A DNA stretch of 64,000 nucleotides from Amphiplicatus metriothermophilus (GCF_900199215.1 NZ_FZQA01000001.1:434001-498000); one strand, 5' to 3'. Shown: positions 25,123 to 34,965, counted from the first letter of the stretch. Made by a program: numbers and translations. The notes: generated by a model from the sequence alone, not told the origin.

Positions 25123-26388
25123 TCACGCCGCCGCGCCCAGGAGCGCCTCGCCCGCGCGCGCCAGAAGCCGCAGGCGCGCCAGATCGCCCGGCGCGCCCGC
25201 TGGCGCGGCCAGCTTGACCGGCGCGAAATTGCCGAGCCGCGCGCGCCCGCCGCTTTCCACCACCGCGGTCTCGACGCGACCGACGAGCCCGTCGAGGAAC
25301 CGATGCAGCATGACGCGGCCCTTCTCGCGCAGGCGCTCGGCGCGCGCCTTCACCGTCGCGCGGTCGAGCTGCGGCATGCGCGCGGCCGGCGTTCCCGCGC
25401 GCGGCGAGAAGGGAAAGACGTGCAGATAGCACAGGCCCGCCTCCTCGACCATGCGCAGGGTGTTTTCGAACATCTCCTCCGTCTCCGTCGGAAAGCCGGC
25501 GATGAGATCGGCCCCGAAAGCGACTTCCGGGCGCTTCTCGCGCACGCGCGCGCAGAATTCGATCGCCTGGGAGCGGGCGTGCCGGCGCTTCATCCGTTTG
25601 AGGATCATGTCGTCGCCGGCCTGCAAGGACAGGTGCAGATGCGGCGCGAGGCGCGCGTCGGCGACGATGCGCTCGAACAGCGTCGCGTCGACCTCCGCGC
25701 AGTCGATCGAGGACAGCCGCAGGCGATGGAGCGACGGGACGCCGTCGAGGATCGCGCCGACCAGATCGCCGAGACCGGGCCGCTCCGGCAGATCGGCGCC
25801 GTAGGCGGTCAGATCGACGCCGGTGAGCACGATCTCGCGACGCCCGGCCGCAGCGAGCCGGCGCGCCTCCTCCACGACCGCCGCGAGCGGGACCGAGCGG
25901 GAATTTCCGCGCCCGTAAGGGATGACGCAGAAGGTGCAGCGGTGGTCGCAGCCGTTCTGCACTTCGAGAAAGGCCCGCGCCCGGTCGCCATAGCCGTCGA
26001 CGAGATGGCCCGCGGTCTCGCGCGCCGCCATGATGTCGTCGACCCGCACGGGGCGCTCGCCCGCCGCGAAAGCGCGGGAAAGATCGCGCCAGGCCGCCGG
26101 CTCCAGCTTCTCGCGATTGCCGAGCACCGCGTCGACCTCGCCCATGCGCGCGAAAGCGTCCGGGTCGATCTGCGCGGCGCAACCCGTCACCACGATGCGC
26201 GCGGACGGATCAGCCCGGCGCGCCCGGCGGATCGCCTGGCGGGTCTGGCGCACGGCCTCGTTCGTGACCGCGCAGCTGTTGACCACCACCGCGCCGGCGA
26301 GGCCGGCGTCGCCCGCGAGCCGACGCATCGCCTCGCCCTCATAGGCGTTGAGACGGCAGCCCAGCGATATTACTTCTGGTTGGGACAT
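25123..26388 (-). CDS. mtaB: tRNA t6A37 C2-methylthiotransferase MtaB
   Basis: Radical SAM enzyme that converts t6A37 to ms2t6A in tRNAs reading ANN codons. 421 residues from the ATG at 26388, with CCGGAG just upstream. The N-terminal UPF0004 domain holds three cluster cysteines (SLGCRLN, VVNSCAVTNEA, VTGCAAQ). The radical SAM motif is CDHRCTFCVIPYGRG. A C-terminal TRAM-like domain is short. The frame is open for another 80 residues upstream, but that is the reverse of the cfa gene. Confidence 0.93.
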   Translation of the reverse strand: MSQPEVISLGCRLNAYEGEAMRRLAGDAGLAGAVVVNSCAVTNEAVRQTRQAIRRARRADPSARIVVTGCAAQIDPDAFARMGEVDAVLGNREKLEPAAWRDLSRAFAAGERPVRVDDIMAARETAGHLVDGYGDRARAFLEVQNGCDHRCTFCVIPYGRGNSRSVPLAAVVEEARRLAAAGRREIVLTGVDLTAYGADLPERPGLGDLVGAILDGVPSLHRLRLSSIDCAEVDATLFERIVADARLAPHLHLSLQAGDDMILKRMKRRHARSQAIEFCARVREKRPEVAFGADLIAGFPTETEEMFENTLRMVEEAGLCYLHVFPFSPRAGTPAARMPQLDRATVKARAERLREKGRVMLHRFLDGLVGRVETAVVESGGRARLGNFAPVKLAAPAGAPGDLARLRLLARAGEALLGAAA

Positions 26389-26484
26389 GATGAACTCCGG
26401 GGCCGCTATGTAGGGGGTCCGGGGCCGTTTGTCGAAGGGCGCCGCCGCCGGCCGACGGCTCCGCGCCTCCCGAGGGAGGCTGGG

Positions 26485-27771
26485 ATGAGCATGACGCAAG
26501 GCTTCTGGCGGGCGCTGTTCGGCGCCATGGCGCGCAAGACCGTCGCCGTCGGCTCGCTCGCCGTGATCGACCCTTCCGGCCGGCGCAAGGAATACGGCGA
26601 CGGGGCGAGCCCGCGCGCCGCGATCAGGCTGCACGATCCGGCGCTGTTTCGCCGATTGTTCCTGCGCCCGGAACTGGCGGCGGGCGAAGCCTATATGGAC
26701 GGGACCCTGACCGTGGAGGAAGGGAGCCTCGCCGACCTCCTCGCGCTCTTTCAGCTCAACGCGGCGCGCCTGCGCGACCAGCCCGTGCAGCGTTTCGTTC
26801 AGGATACGCTAAAACGGATCCGGCGCTTCCATCAGAACAACACGCTCGCCCGCGCCCGGCGCAACGCCGCGCATCATTACGATCTGTCGAATGATCTTTA
26901 CCGGCTCTTCCTCGACGAGGACCTCAACTATTCCTGCGCCTATTTCGAAGCGCCCGGCCAGAACCTCGAAGACGCCCAGCGCGCCAAGCTGCGCCATATC
27001 GCGGCGAAGCTCGCCATAGAGCCCGGAATGCGCGTGCTCGACATCGGCTGCGGCTGGGGGGCGATGGCCTTTTATCTCGCCGAGCATTGCGGGGCGCGCG
27101 TGGTCGGCGTCACCCTGTCGCGCGAGCAGCTTTCCCTCGCGCAGGACCGAGCCCGCGCGCGCGGGCTCGCGGACCGCGTGGCGTTCCGTCTCGCCGATTA
27201 TCGCGACGTCCACGAGCGTTTCGACCGCATCGTCTCGGTCGGCATGTTCGAGCATGTGGGCGTTCCCCATTACGGCCCGTTCTTCCGCAAGGTCCGCGAC
27301 CTGATGAGCGAGGACGGCGTCGCGCTTTTGCATTCCATCGGGCGCAAGGGCCCGCCGGGCGCGACCGATCCATGGACGCGCAAATACATATTCCCCGGCG
27401 GCTATGTTCCGTCGCTGTCGGAGACCCTCGCCGCGGTCGAGCGCGCGAGTTTGTGGGTCTGCGACATCGAGATCCTGCGCCTCCACTATGCGGAGACGCT
27501 GAAGGAATGGCGCCGGCGCTTCGAGGCCAATCGCGAGAAAGCCGCAGCAATATTCGACGAACGCTTCTGCCGGATGTGGACGTTCTATCTGACGGCCGCG
27601 GAGCTTTCCTTCCGCTATGGCGGGCACATGGTCTTCCAGATGCAGCTGGCAAGACGCGTCGACGCCCTGCCGATCCGCCGCGACTATATGAGACAGACGG
27701 AGGATTCGCTGCGCGCGCGCGAGACGGCGGGCGAGGCGACGGCGAGAGAGCCGGTCCGGACCGAGGCCTGA
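26485..27771 (+). CDS. cfa: Cyclopropane-fatty-acyl-phospholipid synthase family protein
   Basis: SAM-dependent enzyme that methylenates unsaturated phospholipid acyl chains, 428 residues. GAGGGAGG lies 5 bases before the ATG at 26485. The N-terminal lipid-binding domain (LAAGEAYMDGTLTVEEGSLADLL) is followed by the SAM site (MRVLDIGCGWGAMAFYLAEH), SVGMFEHVGVPHYG and SIGRKGPPGATDPWTRKYIF. It is divergent from mtaB by 96 bp and nearly abuts lptG convergently. Confidence 0.92.
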   Translation: MSMTQGFWRALFGAMARKTVAVGSLAVIDPSGRRKEYGDGASPRAAIRLHDPALFRRLFLRPELAAGEAYMDGTLTVEEGSLADLLALFQLNAARLRDQPVQRFVQDTLKRIRRFHQNNTLARARRNAAHHYDLSNDLYRLFLDEDLNYSCAYFEAPGQNLEDAQRAKLRHIAAKLAIEPGMRVLDIGCGWGAMAFYLAEHCGARVVGVTLSREQLSLAQDRARARGLADRVAFRLADYRDVHERFDRIVSVGMFEHVGVPHYGPFFRKVRDLMSEDGVALLHSIGRKGPPGATDPWTRKYIFPGGYVPSLSETLAAVERASLWVCDIEILRLHYAETLKEWRRRFEANREKAAAIFDERFCRMWTFYLTAAELSFRYGGHMVFQMQLARRVDALPIRRDYMRQTEDSLRARETAGEATAREPVRTEA

Positions 27772-27778
27772 CGCCGCG

Positions 27779-28873
27779 TCAGCTCTCCATCGCCAGCAGG
27801 ATTGCGAATCCCAGCACCATGAACAGCGCGAAGGGAAAGAACGCCCCGAACATCGCCGGCGCGACCCCGAGCTTGCCGAAGGCGAGCATCATGTTCTCGA
27901 CCACGAAATAGCTGAACCCCATCGCCGCGCCGATCGAGGCGCGGGTGAGCTGGTTGCCCTGACGGCGCACGCCGAAGCCGGCGATGGCGCCGAGCAGCGG
28001 CATCACGAGGGTCGCGGCCGGCTTCGAGAACCGGCTGAGGAAGGAGGTCGTCGCCGCGCGCGCGTCCGTTCCGTCGGCGCGCAGCTGGGCGATCTTGGCG
28101 GCGAGTTCGGCGAGCGGCGTGCGGTCCGGATTGAGCGACAGCGCGAAGAGAAGATCGGGGTCGAGCGCCGTCGGCCAGGCCAGGCTGGCTAGCCGGCGCG
28201 CCTCCAGCTCGCCCGCGTCGTAAATCGTCGCATCGAACAGACGCCAGCCGCCGTTCTCATAGCGGGCCGATTCCGCGACGGTCTTGCGCATGATCAACCC
28301 GTCCGGTCCGAAAGCGTCGACGACCACCCCCTTGAGCCTGACGGCGCCTTCGAGGCGCGCAGCGCTTTCCGCGCGGATGAACTCGCCGCCATAGGCGAGC
28401 CGCACGTCGGCGCGCACGCCGCCGTCGAAAGAGGCCTCCGGCGCGTAATCGTTCGCCTCCCAATAATCGAGCTTCGCCGCGGCCGGCACGACGACGGCCT
28501 CGTGAAAGACGAAATGCGCCGCCGCGACGCCCGCGCAGACGAAGCCGATCGGAAACAGCACCCGGTGAACGGACATGCCCGCCGCGCGCATCACCGTGAC
28601 TTCGCTGCGGATGTTCAGCATGGAAAGCGTCGCCACGACTGCGAGCAGCGCCGCGAAAGGCGCGAACTGGCTTGCGATCTGCGGGGCGCGCAGCGAGACG
28701 TAGCGAACCATCGAACCCCACTCCGCGCCCTCGGCGGCCATGATGTCGCTCGACCGGTTCAGAAGGTCGAGCATCTGCAGCACGGTGACGAAAAAGACCA
28801 GCAGCCCCGCGAGACGGATGAGGAACTGCAATCCGACATAGCGGGTGAACACGCCGCTCATCGTCGCTCTCAT
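27779..28873 (-). CDS. lptG: LPS export permease LptG
   Basis: One of the two half-permeases of the LptB2FGC transporter that extracts LPS from the inner membrane, 364 residues. Three N-terminal helices, a periplasmic beta-jellyroll (about residues 130-260) and three C-terminal helices (PAATLVMPLLGAIAGFG, GFSYFVVENMMLAFGKLG) give the YjgP/YjgQ fold. It overlaps lptF by 4 bp (ATGA). A third permease gene, lptE, is in this window at 59.6 kb; lptA, lptB, lptC and lptD are not. Confidence 0.93.
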   Translation of the reverse strand: MRATMSGVFTRYVGLQFLIRLAGLLVFFVTVLQMLDLLNRSSDIMAAEGAEWGSMVRYVSLRAPQIASQFAPFAALLAVVATLSMLNIRSEVTVMRAAGMSVHRVLFPIGFVCAGVAAAHFVFHEAVVVPAAAKLDYWEANDYAPEASFDGGVRADVRLAYGGEFIRAESAARLEGAVRLKGVVVDAFGPDGLIMRKTVAESARYENGGWRLFDATIYDAGELEARRLASLAWPTALDPDLLFALSLNPDRTPLAELAAKIAQLRADGTDARAATTSFLSRFSKPAATLVMPLLGAIAGFGVRRQGNQLTRASIGAAMGFSYFVVENMMLAFGKLGVAPAMFGAFFPFALFMVLGFAILLAMES

Positions 28874-30117
28874 GACGACGCCCTCCCGGTGAGCGCCGGT
28901 TCGGCCATGTCGGCCGGTTCCGCGCCATCCGACGCGCTGTCGGCGTCAAGCCCGCCCTCGACGAGCACGCGCGGCGGCTTCGCCTCCTGCCGGGCGGCGA
29001 CGCGCGCGACGCGCGCCTGATCGACCGATCGGTTGTAGAGAGCGACGCTGAGCGCGGCGAAGGCGGCGAGCAGGCCCCACATCGCGACATAAGGCGAAAG
29101 CGCCCCGTCGCGGACGGCGATCTGGCCCCATTCCTCCAGAAGCTCGTGATAGACGATGAGAATGGCCACGCCCGCCACCGGTTTGAGGGTCGATGCGCGC
29201 CGACGGCCCGTCACGCCCATCGCTACAGCCAGAATCGGCATGACGAGATAGCTCAGCGGGTGAATGACCACCCAGTGCAGCCTAGCGCGATAGGCGTCCC
29301 ATAAGGGATCCGACGCGCGCGAACCTGAACGCACGCTTGCGAGAAGCTCGTCGAAGGTCGCCTCGCGCGCGTCCCCGCCGCGCGAGCGGAACACGGCGCT
29401 CGCCGGCAGCTCGACCTCGAGATCGAACGAGTCGAAACTGAGCGCGTTGACCCTGGCCGCATTCGGGTCGACGAAAAGCTGGCGCCCGTCGCGCAGCTTC
29501 AAAAGCAGGCGCGTGAAGTCCGGATTAGTGGAGATGGCGCCGTAGCGCGCCGTGACCGTCGCCAGGCCGCCGTCGGCGCCGCGCTGTTCGAGAAAGATGT
29601 CTTCCGCCTCGCGGGTCTCGCTGTTCACCCCGCCGAGCCGGATGGTGACGCCATCGGCGATGTCGACGAAGGCGCCCTGCGGGATCTTCACCCCGAAGGC
29701 GCCGGTCGTCACGTCGAAGCGGATCTGCTCATAGCGATAGCGCGCGAGAGGCTCGATGTAGGAGACCAGCGCGAAATCGAACGCCATCAGCACAAGGAAC
29801 AGACCGTAGATCGGCCGCAGCAGACGCCGCATCGAAGCGCCGCTCGAATGCAGCGCGTCGAGCTCGCTCGACATCGACAGGGCGCGAAAGGCGAGCATGA
29901 CGCCCAGAAACGCGCCCAGCGGCAGGGCGAGGCCGAGATAATGCGGAATGAGATTGGCCAGCATCCGCCAGACCACCTCGACCGGCCCCTGTTCGGCCAG
30001 CACGAAATCGAACAGGCGCAGCATCTGCTCGATCAGCAGGAGCATCCCCGCCACGCACAGCGCCAGCCCGAGCGGCGTCGTCACGGCGCGCAGAATGTAG
30101 CGGTCTATCAGGCCCAT
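28870..30117 (-). CDS. lptF: LPS export permease LptF
   Basis: Partner half-permease of LptG, 415 residues from the ATG at 30117 (MGLIDRYILRAVTTPLGLAL). The N-terminal helices, jellyroll and C-terminal helices (HPLSYLVMPILAVAMGVTGRR) are as expected. The open frame extends to 30216, but the homology begins at the chosen start. There is no clear ribosome-binding site. A C-terminal tail of about 50 mostly acidic residues is extra relative to the family core. Confidence 0.92.
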   Translation of the reverse strand: MGLIDRYILRAVTTPLGLALCVAGMLLLIEQMLRLFDFVLAEQGPVEVVWRMLANLIPHYLGLALPLGAFLGVMLAFRALSMSSELDALHSSGASMRRLLRPIYGLFLVLMAFDFALVSYIEPLARYRYEQIRFDVTTGAFGVKIPQGAFVDIADGVTIRLGGVNSETREAEDIFLEQRGADGGLATVTARYGAISTNPDFTRLLLKLRDGRQLFVDPNAARVNALSFDSFDLEVELPASAVFRSRGGDAREATFDELLASVRSGSRASDPLWDAYRARLHWVVIHPLSYLVMPILAVAMGVTGRRRASTLKPVAGVAILIVYHELLEEWGQIAVRDGALSPYVAMWGLLAAFAALSVALYNRSVDQARVARVAARQEAKPPRVLVEGGLDADSASDGAEPADMAEPALTGRASS

Positions 30118-30230
30118 GGAATCAGCGCGGCGCCCGGCGTGTCGGCAGGACGGCGAGCGCCCTGCGAGTATGGAAACCGGGTCTGTAGCGAATTCCGCGC
30201 CGCCGCGAAAGCGCAAGGCTCCGCGCGGCC

Positions 30231-31610
30231 TCAGCGCGCCGCGCGCGCCGGCGTTTCCCCGGATTCGGTTTGCGCCCGCGCGCCCTCGGACGCTTCCCCG
30301 CGCCGCGGACCGAGCGCTTCGTCATACAGCCCCTGCGGCAAAGCGAGCCAGCGCAGCGCCATGTAGCCCGCCAAGGCGAACAGCATCAGGGCAAGACCCG
30401 ATAGCCCGTCTTTGGGGGTCAGCCGCGTCGCGGTGACGACGAAGACCGCGAGCGCGCCGGTCATGGCGAAAAGCGCGTTCAGCACCGCCCCGCCCGCAAG
30501 CGCCCGCGCGCGCCGACCCGGCGGGGCGCGGCGCTGGGCCGCGGCCTGAAGCGGCACGAGATAAAGCCCCATCGAAGCCGAGGACAGCGTGAAGCAGGCG
30601 ATGAGCGCCAGGCCCGGCCAGTGGCCGGCCAGCGCGCCGAGGGTCCGGCTCGCGCCGGTCGCCGCGACCGGACCGGTAAGGAGCGCGGCGGCGAGCAGCG
30701 CCGAGCCCGCGACGACCGCGCCGACGAAGGAAAGGCCGAGACCGCTGCGCCGGCGCGCGACCGACGCCGCCGCGATCGCGCCGGCGCCGGCGCCGATGGC
30801 CACAAGGCCCATCAGGGCGGTGGCGGTCGCGCCCGTCGCCCCCAGCTCCTCGATCGCATAGAGCGGGGTGATGATCGTCGTCACGGTCGAGACGAGGTAG
30901 AAGAACGCCACGCCCGCGAGCGGGCGCCAGACGCCCGCCTCCGCGAAGGCGAAACGCAGGGTGCGGATGGTCTGGCCGAACGGATCCCAGCGGATGCGCA
31001 AGGAAGGGGCGTCGGCCGCCGCTTCCGGCAGCAGCAGCGTCGCCGCCCAGCTCAACAGCGCGGCGAGCACGAGCCCGCCGGCGACGAACGCCGCCCCGCC
31101 CGGCATGGCGATGAGCACGCCGCCGGCGAGCAGGCCGGCGACCACCGCCGCGAACATGCCGGCGCTGCAATAGGCGTTGCCGCGCACCAGTTCGTGCGGG
31201 TGCAGATATTTCGGCATCGCCGCCGCCCGCGCCGGATTGAAGAAAGCCGTCTGCGCGCTCATGGCGACGAACACCGCCATCAGAAACAGGCCCGCCTTGA
31301 GCGCGAAGCCGACGGCGGCGAGGACCATCAGCACGACCTCGACGAGCTTGATGCGGCGCAGCAGCCGCGCCGATTCGAACCGCTCGGCGATCTGGCCGGC
31401 CGCGCTCGCGCAGACGAGCGTCGCGGCGCTGAACGCCGCGCCGACGACCGGAATCGCGTCGGCCGGATCGGAAAAGCCGGCGATGGCGACGCCGCCGTAG
31501 ACGATGCCGATGATAAGCGCCTGACGCAGCATGTTGTCGTTGAACGCGCCCAGGGACACGGCCAGCCACAAGGGAAAATACCGGCGCTGGAAAAGGAGCG
31601 GCGCTCTCAC
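30231..31610 (-). CDS. MFS transporter, LplT-like
   Basis: 459 residues, 12 membrane helices. The N-terminal FPLWLAVSLGAFNDNMLRQAL matches the lysophospholipid transporter branch of the major facilitator superfamily. The segment FFNPARAAAMPKYLHPHELVRGNAY is the cytoplasmic loop typical of that branch. In other bacteria such proteins flip lysophospholipids and can be fused to acyltransferases; no acyltransferase is present here. It is coupled by a 4-bp overlap to the gene upstream. Confidence 0.82.
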   Translation of the reverse strand: MRAPLLFQRRYFPLWLAVSLGAFNDNMLRQALIIGIVYGGVAIAGFSDPADAIPVVGAAFSAATLVCASAAGQIAERFESARLLRRIKLVEVVLMVLAAVGFALKAGLFLMAVFVAMSAQTAFFNPARAAAMPKYLHPHELVRGNAYCSAGMFAAVVAGLLAGGVLIAMPGGAAFVAGGLVLAALLSWAATLLLPEAAADAPSLRIRWDPFGQTIRTLRFAFAEAGVWRPLAGVAFFYLVSTVTTIITPLYAIEELGATGATATALMGLVAIGAGAGAIAAASVARRRSGLGLSFVGAVVAGSALLAAALLTGPVAATGASRTLGALAGHWPGLALIACFTLSSASMGLYLVPLQAAAQRRAPPGRRARALAGGAVLNALFAMTGALAVFVVTATRLTPKDGLSGLALMLFALAGYMALRWLALPQGLYDEALGPRRGEASEGARAQTESGETPARAAR

Positions 31611-32608
31611 TGGGCCTCGGTCTCGTCAGCGTTCATCGCGCGCCGCGACGGGGCGGCGCGCCGGGCGAGACCGGCCGTGGCGAGGAACAGGGCGGCGTTG
31701 ACCATCTGGGAAAGGCCCGCCTCAGCGACCAGCATGCCCGCCACCGCTTCCTGCGGCGCCCCCGCCGCGGATGCAAGCGCCAGGGCGGCGCCGAGATAGA
31801 CGAGCTCCTGATTGGGCAGGAAAGGGATGCGGCTGATGACGAGCTGCAGCGCGATGAACGCGAACCAGGCGCCGTAGGTCGGCGCTGGAACGGCCGCTTC
31901 GTACATTGCCGCATAAAGCGTTATTTGCGCGGCCTGTCGCAGAAAGTGGATCCCAAGAATCGCCCCCGCCTTATCGCCTGCAAGGCTGACGAGCCGGCGG
32001 CGGAAGACCAGCACCGCCAAACACAGTCCGGCGGCGGCGGCGAACGCCGCGCCGAAAAGCAGCGCGCCGCCCGGAATCGCCGTCGCGACCGGGCCGAGCC
32101 GGCCGCTCGCGGCGAGGGCGGCGATCAGGCAGGCCGTCGCGGCGTTCGCCGTGAAGGCGGAGAGAATGTTGTTGTCCTTGACCCCGACGAGCGCCTCGCG
32201 ATCGCTGAGCCCGAGCCGCCGGCGCGCCCACAGAGTCAGGAACGCTTCGCCCGAATAGCCCGCGACCGCGGCGTTGTAGACCCGCTTGCGGATGAAGGCC
32301 GGCAGATGGGCGATGAGCGGGCGGCGCCAGATGATCTGATAGACGACCGTCTCGGCGAGCGGGAGCACCAGAAACTTCATCGCGAAGAAGGCGTAAAACC
32401 ACGGCGACGCCGGCAGGTTCGCCAGCACCTGCCGCCAGCCGATGAGGCTGAGCCGCCAGACGAGCCAGACGACGACGGCGGCGAGAAGCACGACCTTCAC
32501 CGCGGCCAGGACGCGCCGCGCCGCCGGGCGATCGAGCGTTTCTCCGGCGCGCGCCGCAAGCCGGCGCGCCTTACCGATCAGCATGGATATGGTCTGCCCT
32601 TGAAACAT
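31607..32608 (-). CDS. Flippase-like / lysylphosphatidylglycerol-synthase-TM-type membrane protein
   Basis: 333 residues, about eight membrane helices. The distribution of helices and motifs (FYAFFAMKFLVLPLAETVVY, GYSGEAFLTLWARR, IALQLVISRIPFLPNQELVYLG) is like the LPG_synthase_TM/UPF0104 group, without a soluble synthase domain. The ATG at 32584 is an alternative start. It is translationally coupled to the LplT-like transporter and lies in a cluster with an ATP-grasp protein and a glycosyltransferase, so a role in envelope lipid or glycan traffic is likely. The exact function is unknown. Confidence 0.65.
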   Translation of the reverse strand: MFQGQTISMLIGKARRLAARAGETLDRPAARRVLAAVKVVLLAAVVVWLVWRLSLIGWRQVLANLPASPWFYAFFAMKFLVLPLAETVVYQIIWRRPLIAHLPAFIRKRVYNAAVAGYSGEAFLTLWARRRLGLSDREALVGVKDNNILSAFTANAATACLIAALAASGRLGPVATAIPGGALLFGAAFAAAAGLCLAVLVFRRRLVSLAGDKAGAILGIHFLRQAAQITLYAAMYEAAVPAPTYGAWFAFIALQLVISRIPFLPNQELVYLGAALALASAAGAPQEAVAGMLVAEAGLSQMVNAALFLATAGLARRAAPSRRAMNADETEAQ

Positions 32609-32640
32609 GCGGACGCGGGCGCGATTGCAAGGGCGCCGTC

Positions 32641-33618
32641 TTAGGCGGCCGCCGGCTGCGCCGGCGCATGCGCGTCGGCGGACGAATCAGGCGAGACTCC
32701 GAACAGCGTCGGCGTGATCTCCAGATTCGGTTCGTCGAACAGCCGCGCCAAGATCAGGTCGGCCGAGAGCGGCTCGAACGGAACGGTGCAGTTCGTTGGA
32801 AAGCTGGTCAACTCGCCGACCAGCGCGGCTCCGTCGACGACGTAGAAATCCACGCGGATGAAGGTGAAGCCGGCGCTGAGCCTTTCGGCCATCTCGAGAA
32901 TCCGCGACATCATGTCCGGATAGGGAAAGGGCGATCCCGCCGGCGGAACCCGCATCCGGATCGGCAGGGGCGCGCCCGCAATATCGAAATAATCGCGGCG
33001 ATGCTCCGCATACCGCCCGTAATCCACCTGGATGAGCTTGGGGCGGCCGTGGAAGCACAAGACTTTCACATCCTCGATCCGCCCGAACGCGCCGCCGAGC
33101 ACCGGCTCGACGATGAGCTTCTTCTCAAGCCCCTTGTAGTTGGGTTCGCGATTGGCGGCGAAATAATCCTTGCGCAGCCAGTATTTCAGCCGCGCGCGCT
33201 CGGCCCGGCCGGGCTGGACGTCGTCGAGGAACATCACCTCCTGGCTCGAGTGGGTCGGCTTGACGACGCAGGGCAGCGGAAACGCGAAAGCGTCGACCTC
33301 TTCGGGCGCGCGCAGCACCGCGAGCGTCGGCGCGACATGGCCGGGCCCGAACCTCGCCTCGACATGCGCCTTGACATGCTCCTTGTCGGTCAGACGCCTG
33401 CGCAGAGGATCGCGCGCCTCGGCCGAAAGCTTCAGTCGGATGAGCTTCTCATTGAAATGCCGCGGCGTACGGAGATTCGGAAAGCGCCGCCGATTGTAGA
33501 AGAAGTAATAAAGGCGCGCGAGCGCCGCGTTTACGGGCTGCACGTCCGGCGCCGCGCGCAGCAGCGTCGCACCCGCCCATTCGAGCAGCAGCCACCAACG
33601 GCTTCTTGTCGCAGACAT
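32641..33618 (-). CDS. TupA-like ATP-grasp protein
   Basis: 325 residues. The family pattern is YFFYNRRRFPNLRTPRHFNEKL, then CVVKPTHSSQEVMFLDD (ATP-grasp lysine), DVKVLCFHGRPKLIQVDYGRY, and the magnesium-binding end FTFIRVDFYVVDGAALVGELTSFP. In Gram-positives TupA makes teichuronopeptide; in Gram-negatives such genes lie in polysaccharide clusters and probably add amino acids to glycans. Here a GT4 glycosyltransferase lies just upstream. Confidence 0.8.
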   Translation of the reverse strand: MSATRSRWWLLLEWAGATLLRAAPDVQPVNAALARLYYFFYNRRRFPNLRTPRHFNEKLIRLKLSAEARDPLRRRLTDKEHVKAHVEARFGPGHVAPTLAVLRAPEEVDAFAFPLPCVVKPTHSSQEVMFLDDVQPGRAERARLKYWLRKDYFAANREPNYKGLEKKLIVEPVLGGAFGRIEDVKVLCFHGRPKLIQVDYGRYAEHRRDYFDIAGAPLPIRMRVPPAGSPFPYPDMMSRILEMAERLSAGFTFIRVDFYVVDGAALVGELTSFPTNCTVPFEPLSADLILARLFDEPNLEITPTLFGVSPDSSADAHAPAQPAAA

Positions 33619-33711
33619 GGAATGCGCGCGCCCCGCCTTCCCGGCGGAACAGGCCCGCCGCGTCCGCTTATGGCGGCCTTCTTTTACAGCTTCACGACAG
33701 CGCCCGGCGCG

Positions 33712-34965
33712 TCACGCATCGGCGGCGGCGCGCGCGAGGCAGGCGGCGGCCTGCAGGCGGCGCGCCGGCCGGTCGCCCACCGCGTCGCGGTAATGGGCGA
33801 TCAGCCCGTCGAGCACCGCGGGCCAGCTATAGGCCCGCGCCCGTTCGAGCGCCCGCCGCGCGAAGGAGCGGCGCTTTTCCGGATCGTCCGCAAGCGCGAG
33901 CAGCCTTTCGGCGTAGCCTTCGGCACCGGCCTCCGGCGGGCAGAGGAACCCGCATTCGCCGTCGGCGACCAGCGACACGCTGCCCGAGGCGGCCGCGCAC
34001 ACCGCCGGCAGACCCGAGGCCATCGCCTCCAGCGTGACGTTGCCGAAGGTCTCCGTAACCGAAGGATTGAAGAAGATGTCGGCGCTGGCGTAGGCGCGCG
34101 CGAGCGCTTCGCCGTCGAGATAGCCGGCGAACGCCGCGTCGGGCAGGCGCGTCTGGAAGCGGGCCCGCTCCGGTCCGTCGCCGACGACGAGCGCCTTCAC
34201 GGACGGATTTCGCTTTTGCGCCGCAAGAACGGCGTCGGCGAACACGTCGATGCCTTTTTCAAGCACGACCCGGCCGACGAAGGCGACGAGAACGGCCTCG
34301 TCGTCGACGCCCTGCGCGCGCCGCCAGGCCATGTCGCGCCGGTTGGGATTGAACAGCCCATGATCGACGCCGCGCGTCCACAGCCGGATGTCGCGGCCGA
34401 TGCCGTCGCGGGCGAGCTCTTCGGCCATCGACGGCGAGGGCGCGTAGACGTGCCGGCAGCGGCCGTAGAAATTCCGCATATAGCGGGTGAGATATTGTTC
34501 CGCCCAGCGCGCGCCGTAATAGCGCGGATAGGTGTCGAAACGCGTATGGAAGGAGGCGACCGGCGTCACGCCGTTTTTTTCGGCGTAGCGAAGCGCCATG
34601 TACCCGGTGAGGTCCGGCGCGGCGATGTGGATGATGTCCGGCGCGAACGCCTTGAGCCGCTTGCGCGCCGCGCCCCACAGGCCCAATCCCAAACGATATT
34701 CGCGGCGCGAGCCGGGCAGCGCGATCGAAGGAATCGATACGAGTTCGCCCACATGCGCGAAAGCCGGCGCGCGCACCGTCGGGGCGAAGACCAGCGCCTG
34801 ATGCCCGCGTTCGAGAAGATGGCCGACCAGCATGTTGAGCGCCCGCACCGGCCCGTCCATCACGTAATTGTAATTGCCCGAAAAGAGCGCCACGCGCAGC
34901 GGCGGGCCCGGATCGGGAGAGGCCGCGGCGCGCGCGGCGAGGTCGTTCGAAAAAGTCATCGTCAT
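33712..34965 (-). CDS. Glycosyltransferase family 4, diglycosyl/sulfoquinovosyl-lipid type
   Basis: 417 residues, GT-B fold. N-terminal domain: VALFSGNYNYVMDGPVRALN, IIHIAAPDLTGYMALRYA, SFHTRFDTYPRYYGARWAEQYL. C-terminal nucleotide-sugar domain: VAFVGRVVLEKGIDVFADAV, ADIFFNPSVTETFGNVTLEAMASGLP with the E-x7-E motif. The pattern SFHT...YPRYY and VTETFGNVTLEAMASG is close to enzymes that glycosylate diacylglycerol (SQD2 or MgtA-like), so a membrane glycolipid is a likely product. The acceptor is not provable from sequence. The first of the envelope cluster, with three genes downstream on the same strand. Confidence 0.85.
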   Translation of the reverse strand: MTMTFSNDLAARAAASPDPGPPLRVALFSGNYNYVMDGPVRALNMLVGHLLERGHQALVFAPTVRAPAFAHVGELVSIPSIALPGSRREYRLGLGLWGAARKRLKAFAPDIIHIAAPDLTGYMALRYAEKNGVTPVASFHTRFDTYPRYYGARWAEQYLTRYMRNFYGRCRHVYAPSPSMAEELARDGIGRDIRLWTRGVDHGLFNPNRRDMAWRRAQGVDDEAVLVAFVGRVVLEKGIDVFADAVLAAQKRNPSVKALVVGDGPERARFQTRLPDAAFAGYLDGEALARAYASADIFFNPSVTETFGNVTLEAMASGLPAVCAAASGSVSLVADGECGFLCPPEAGAEGYAERLLALADDPEKRRSFARRALERARAYSWPAVLDGLIAHYRDAVGDRPARRLQAAACLARAAADA

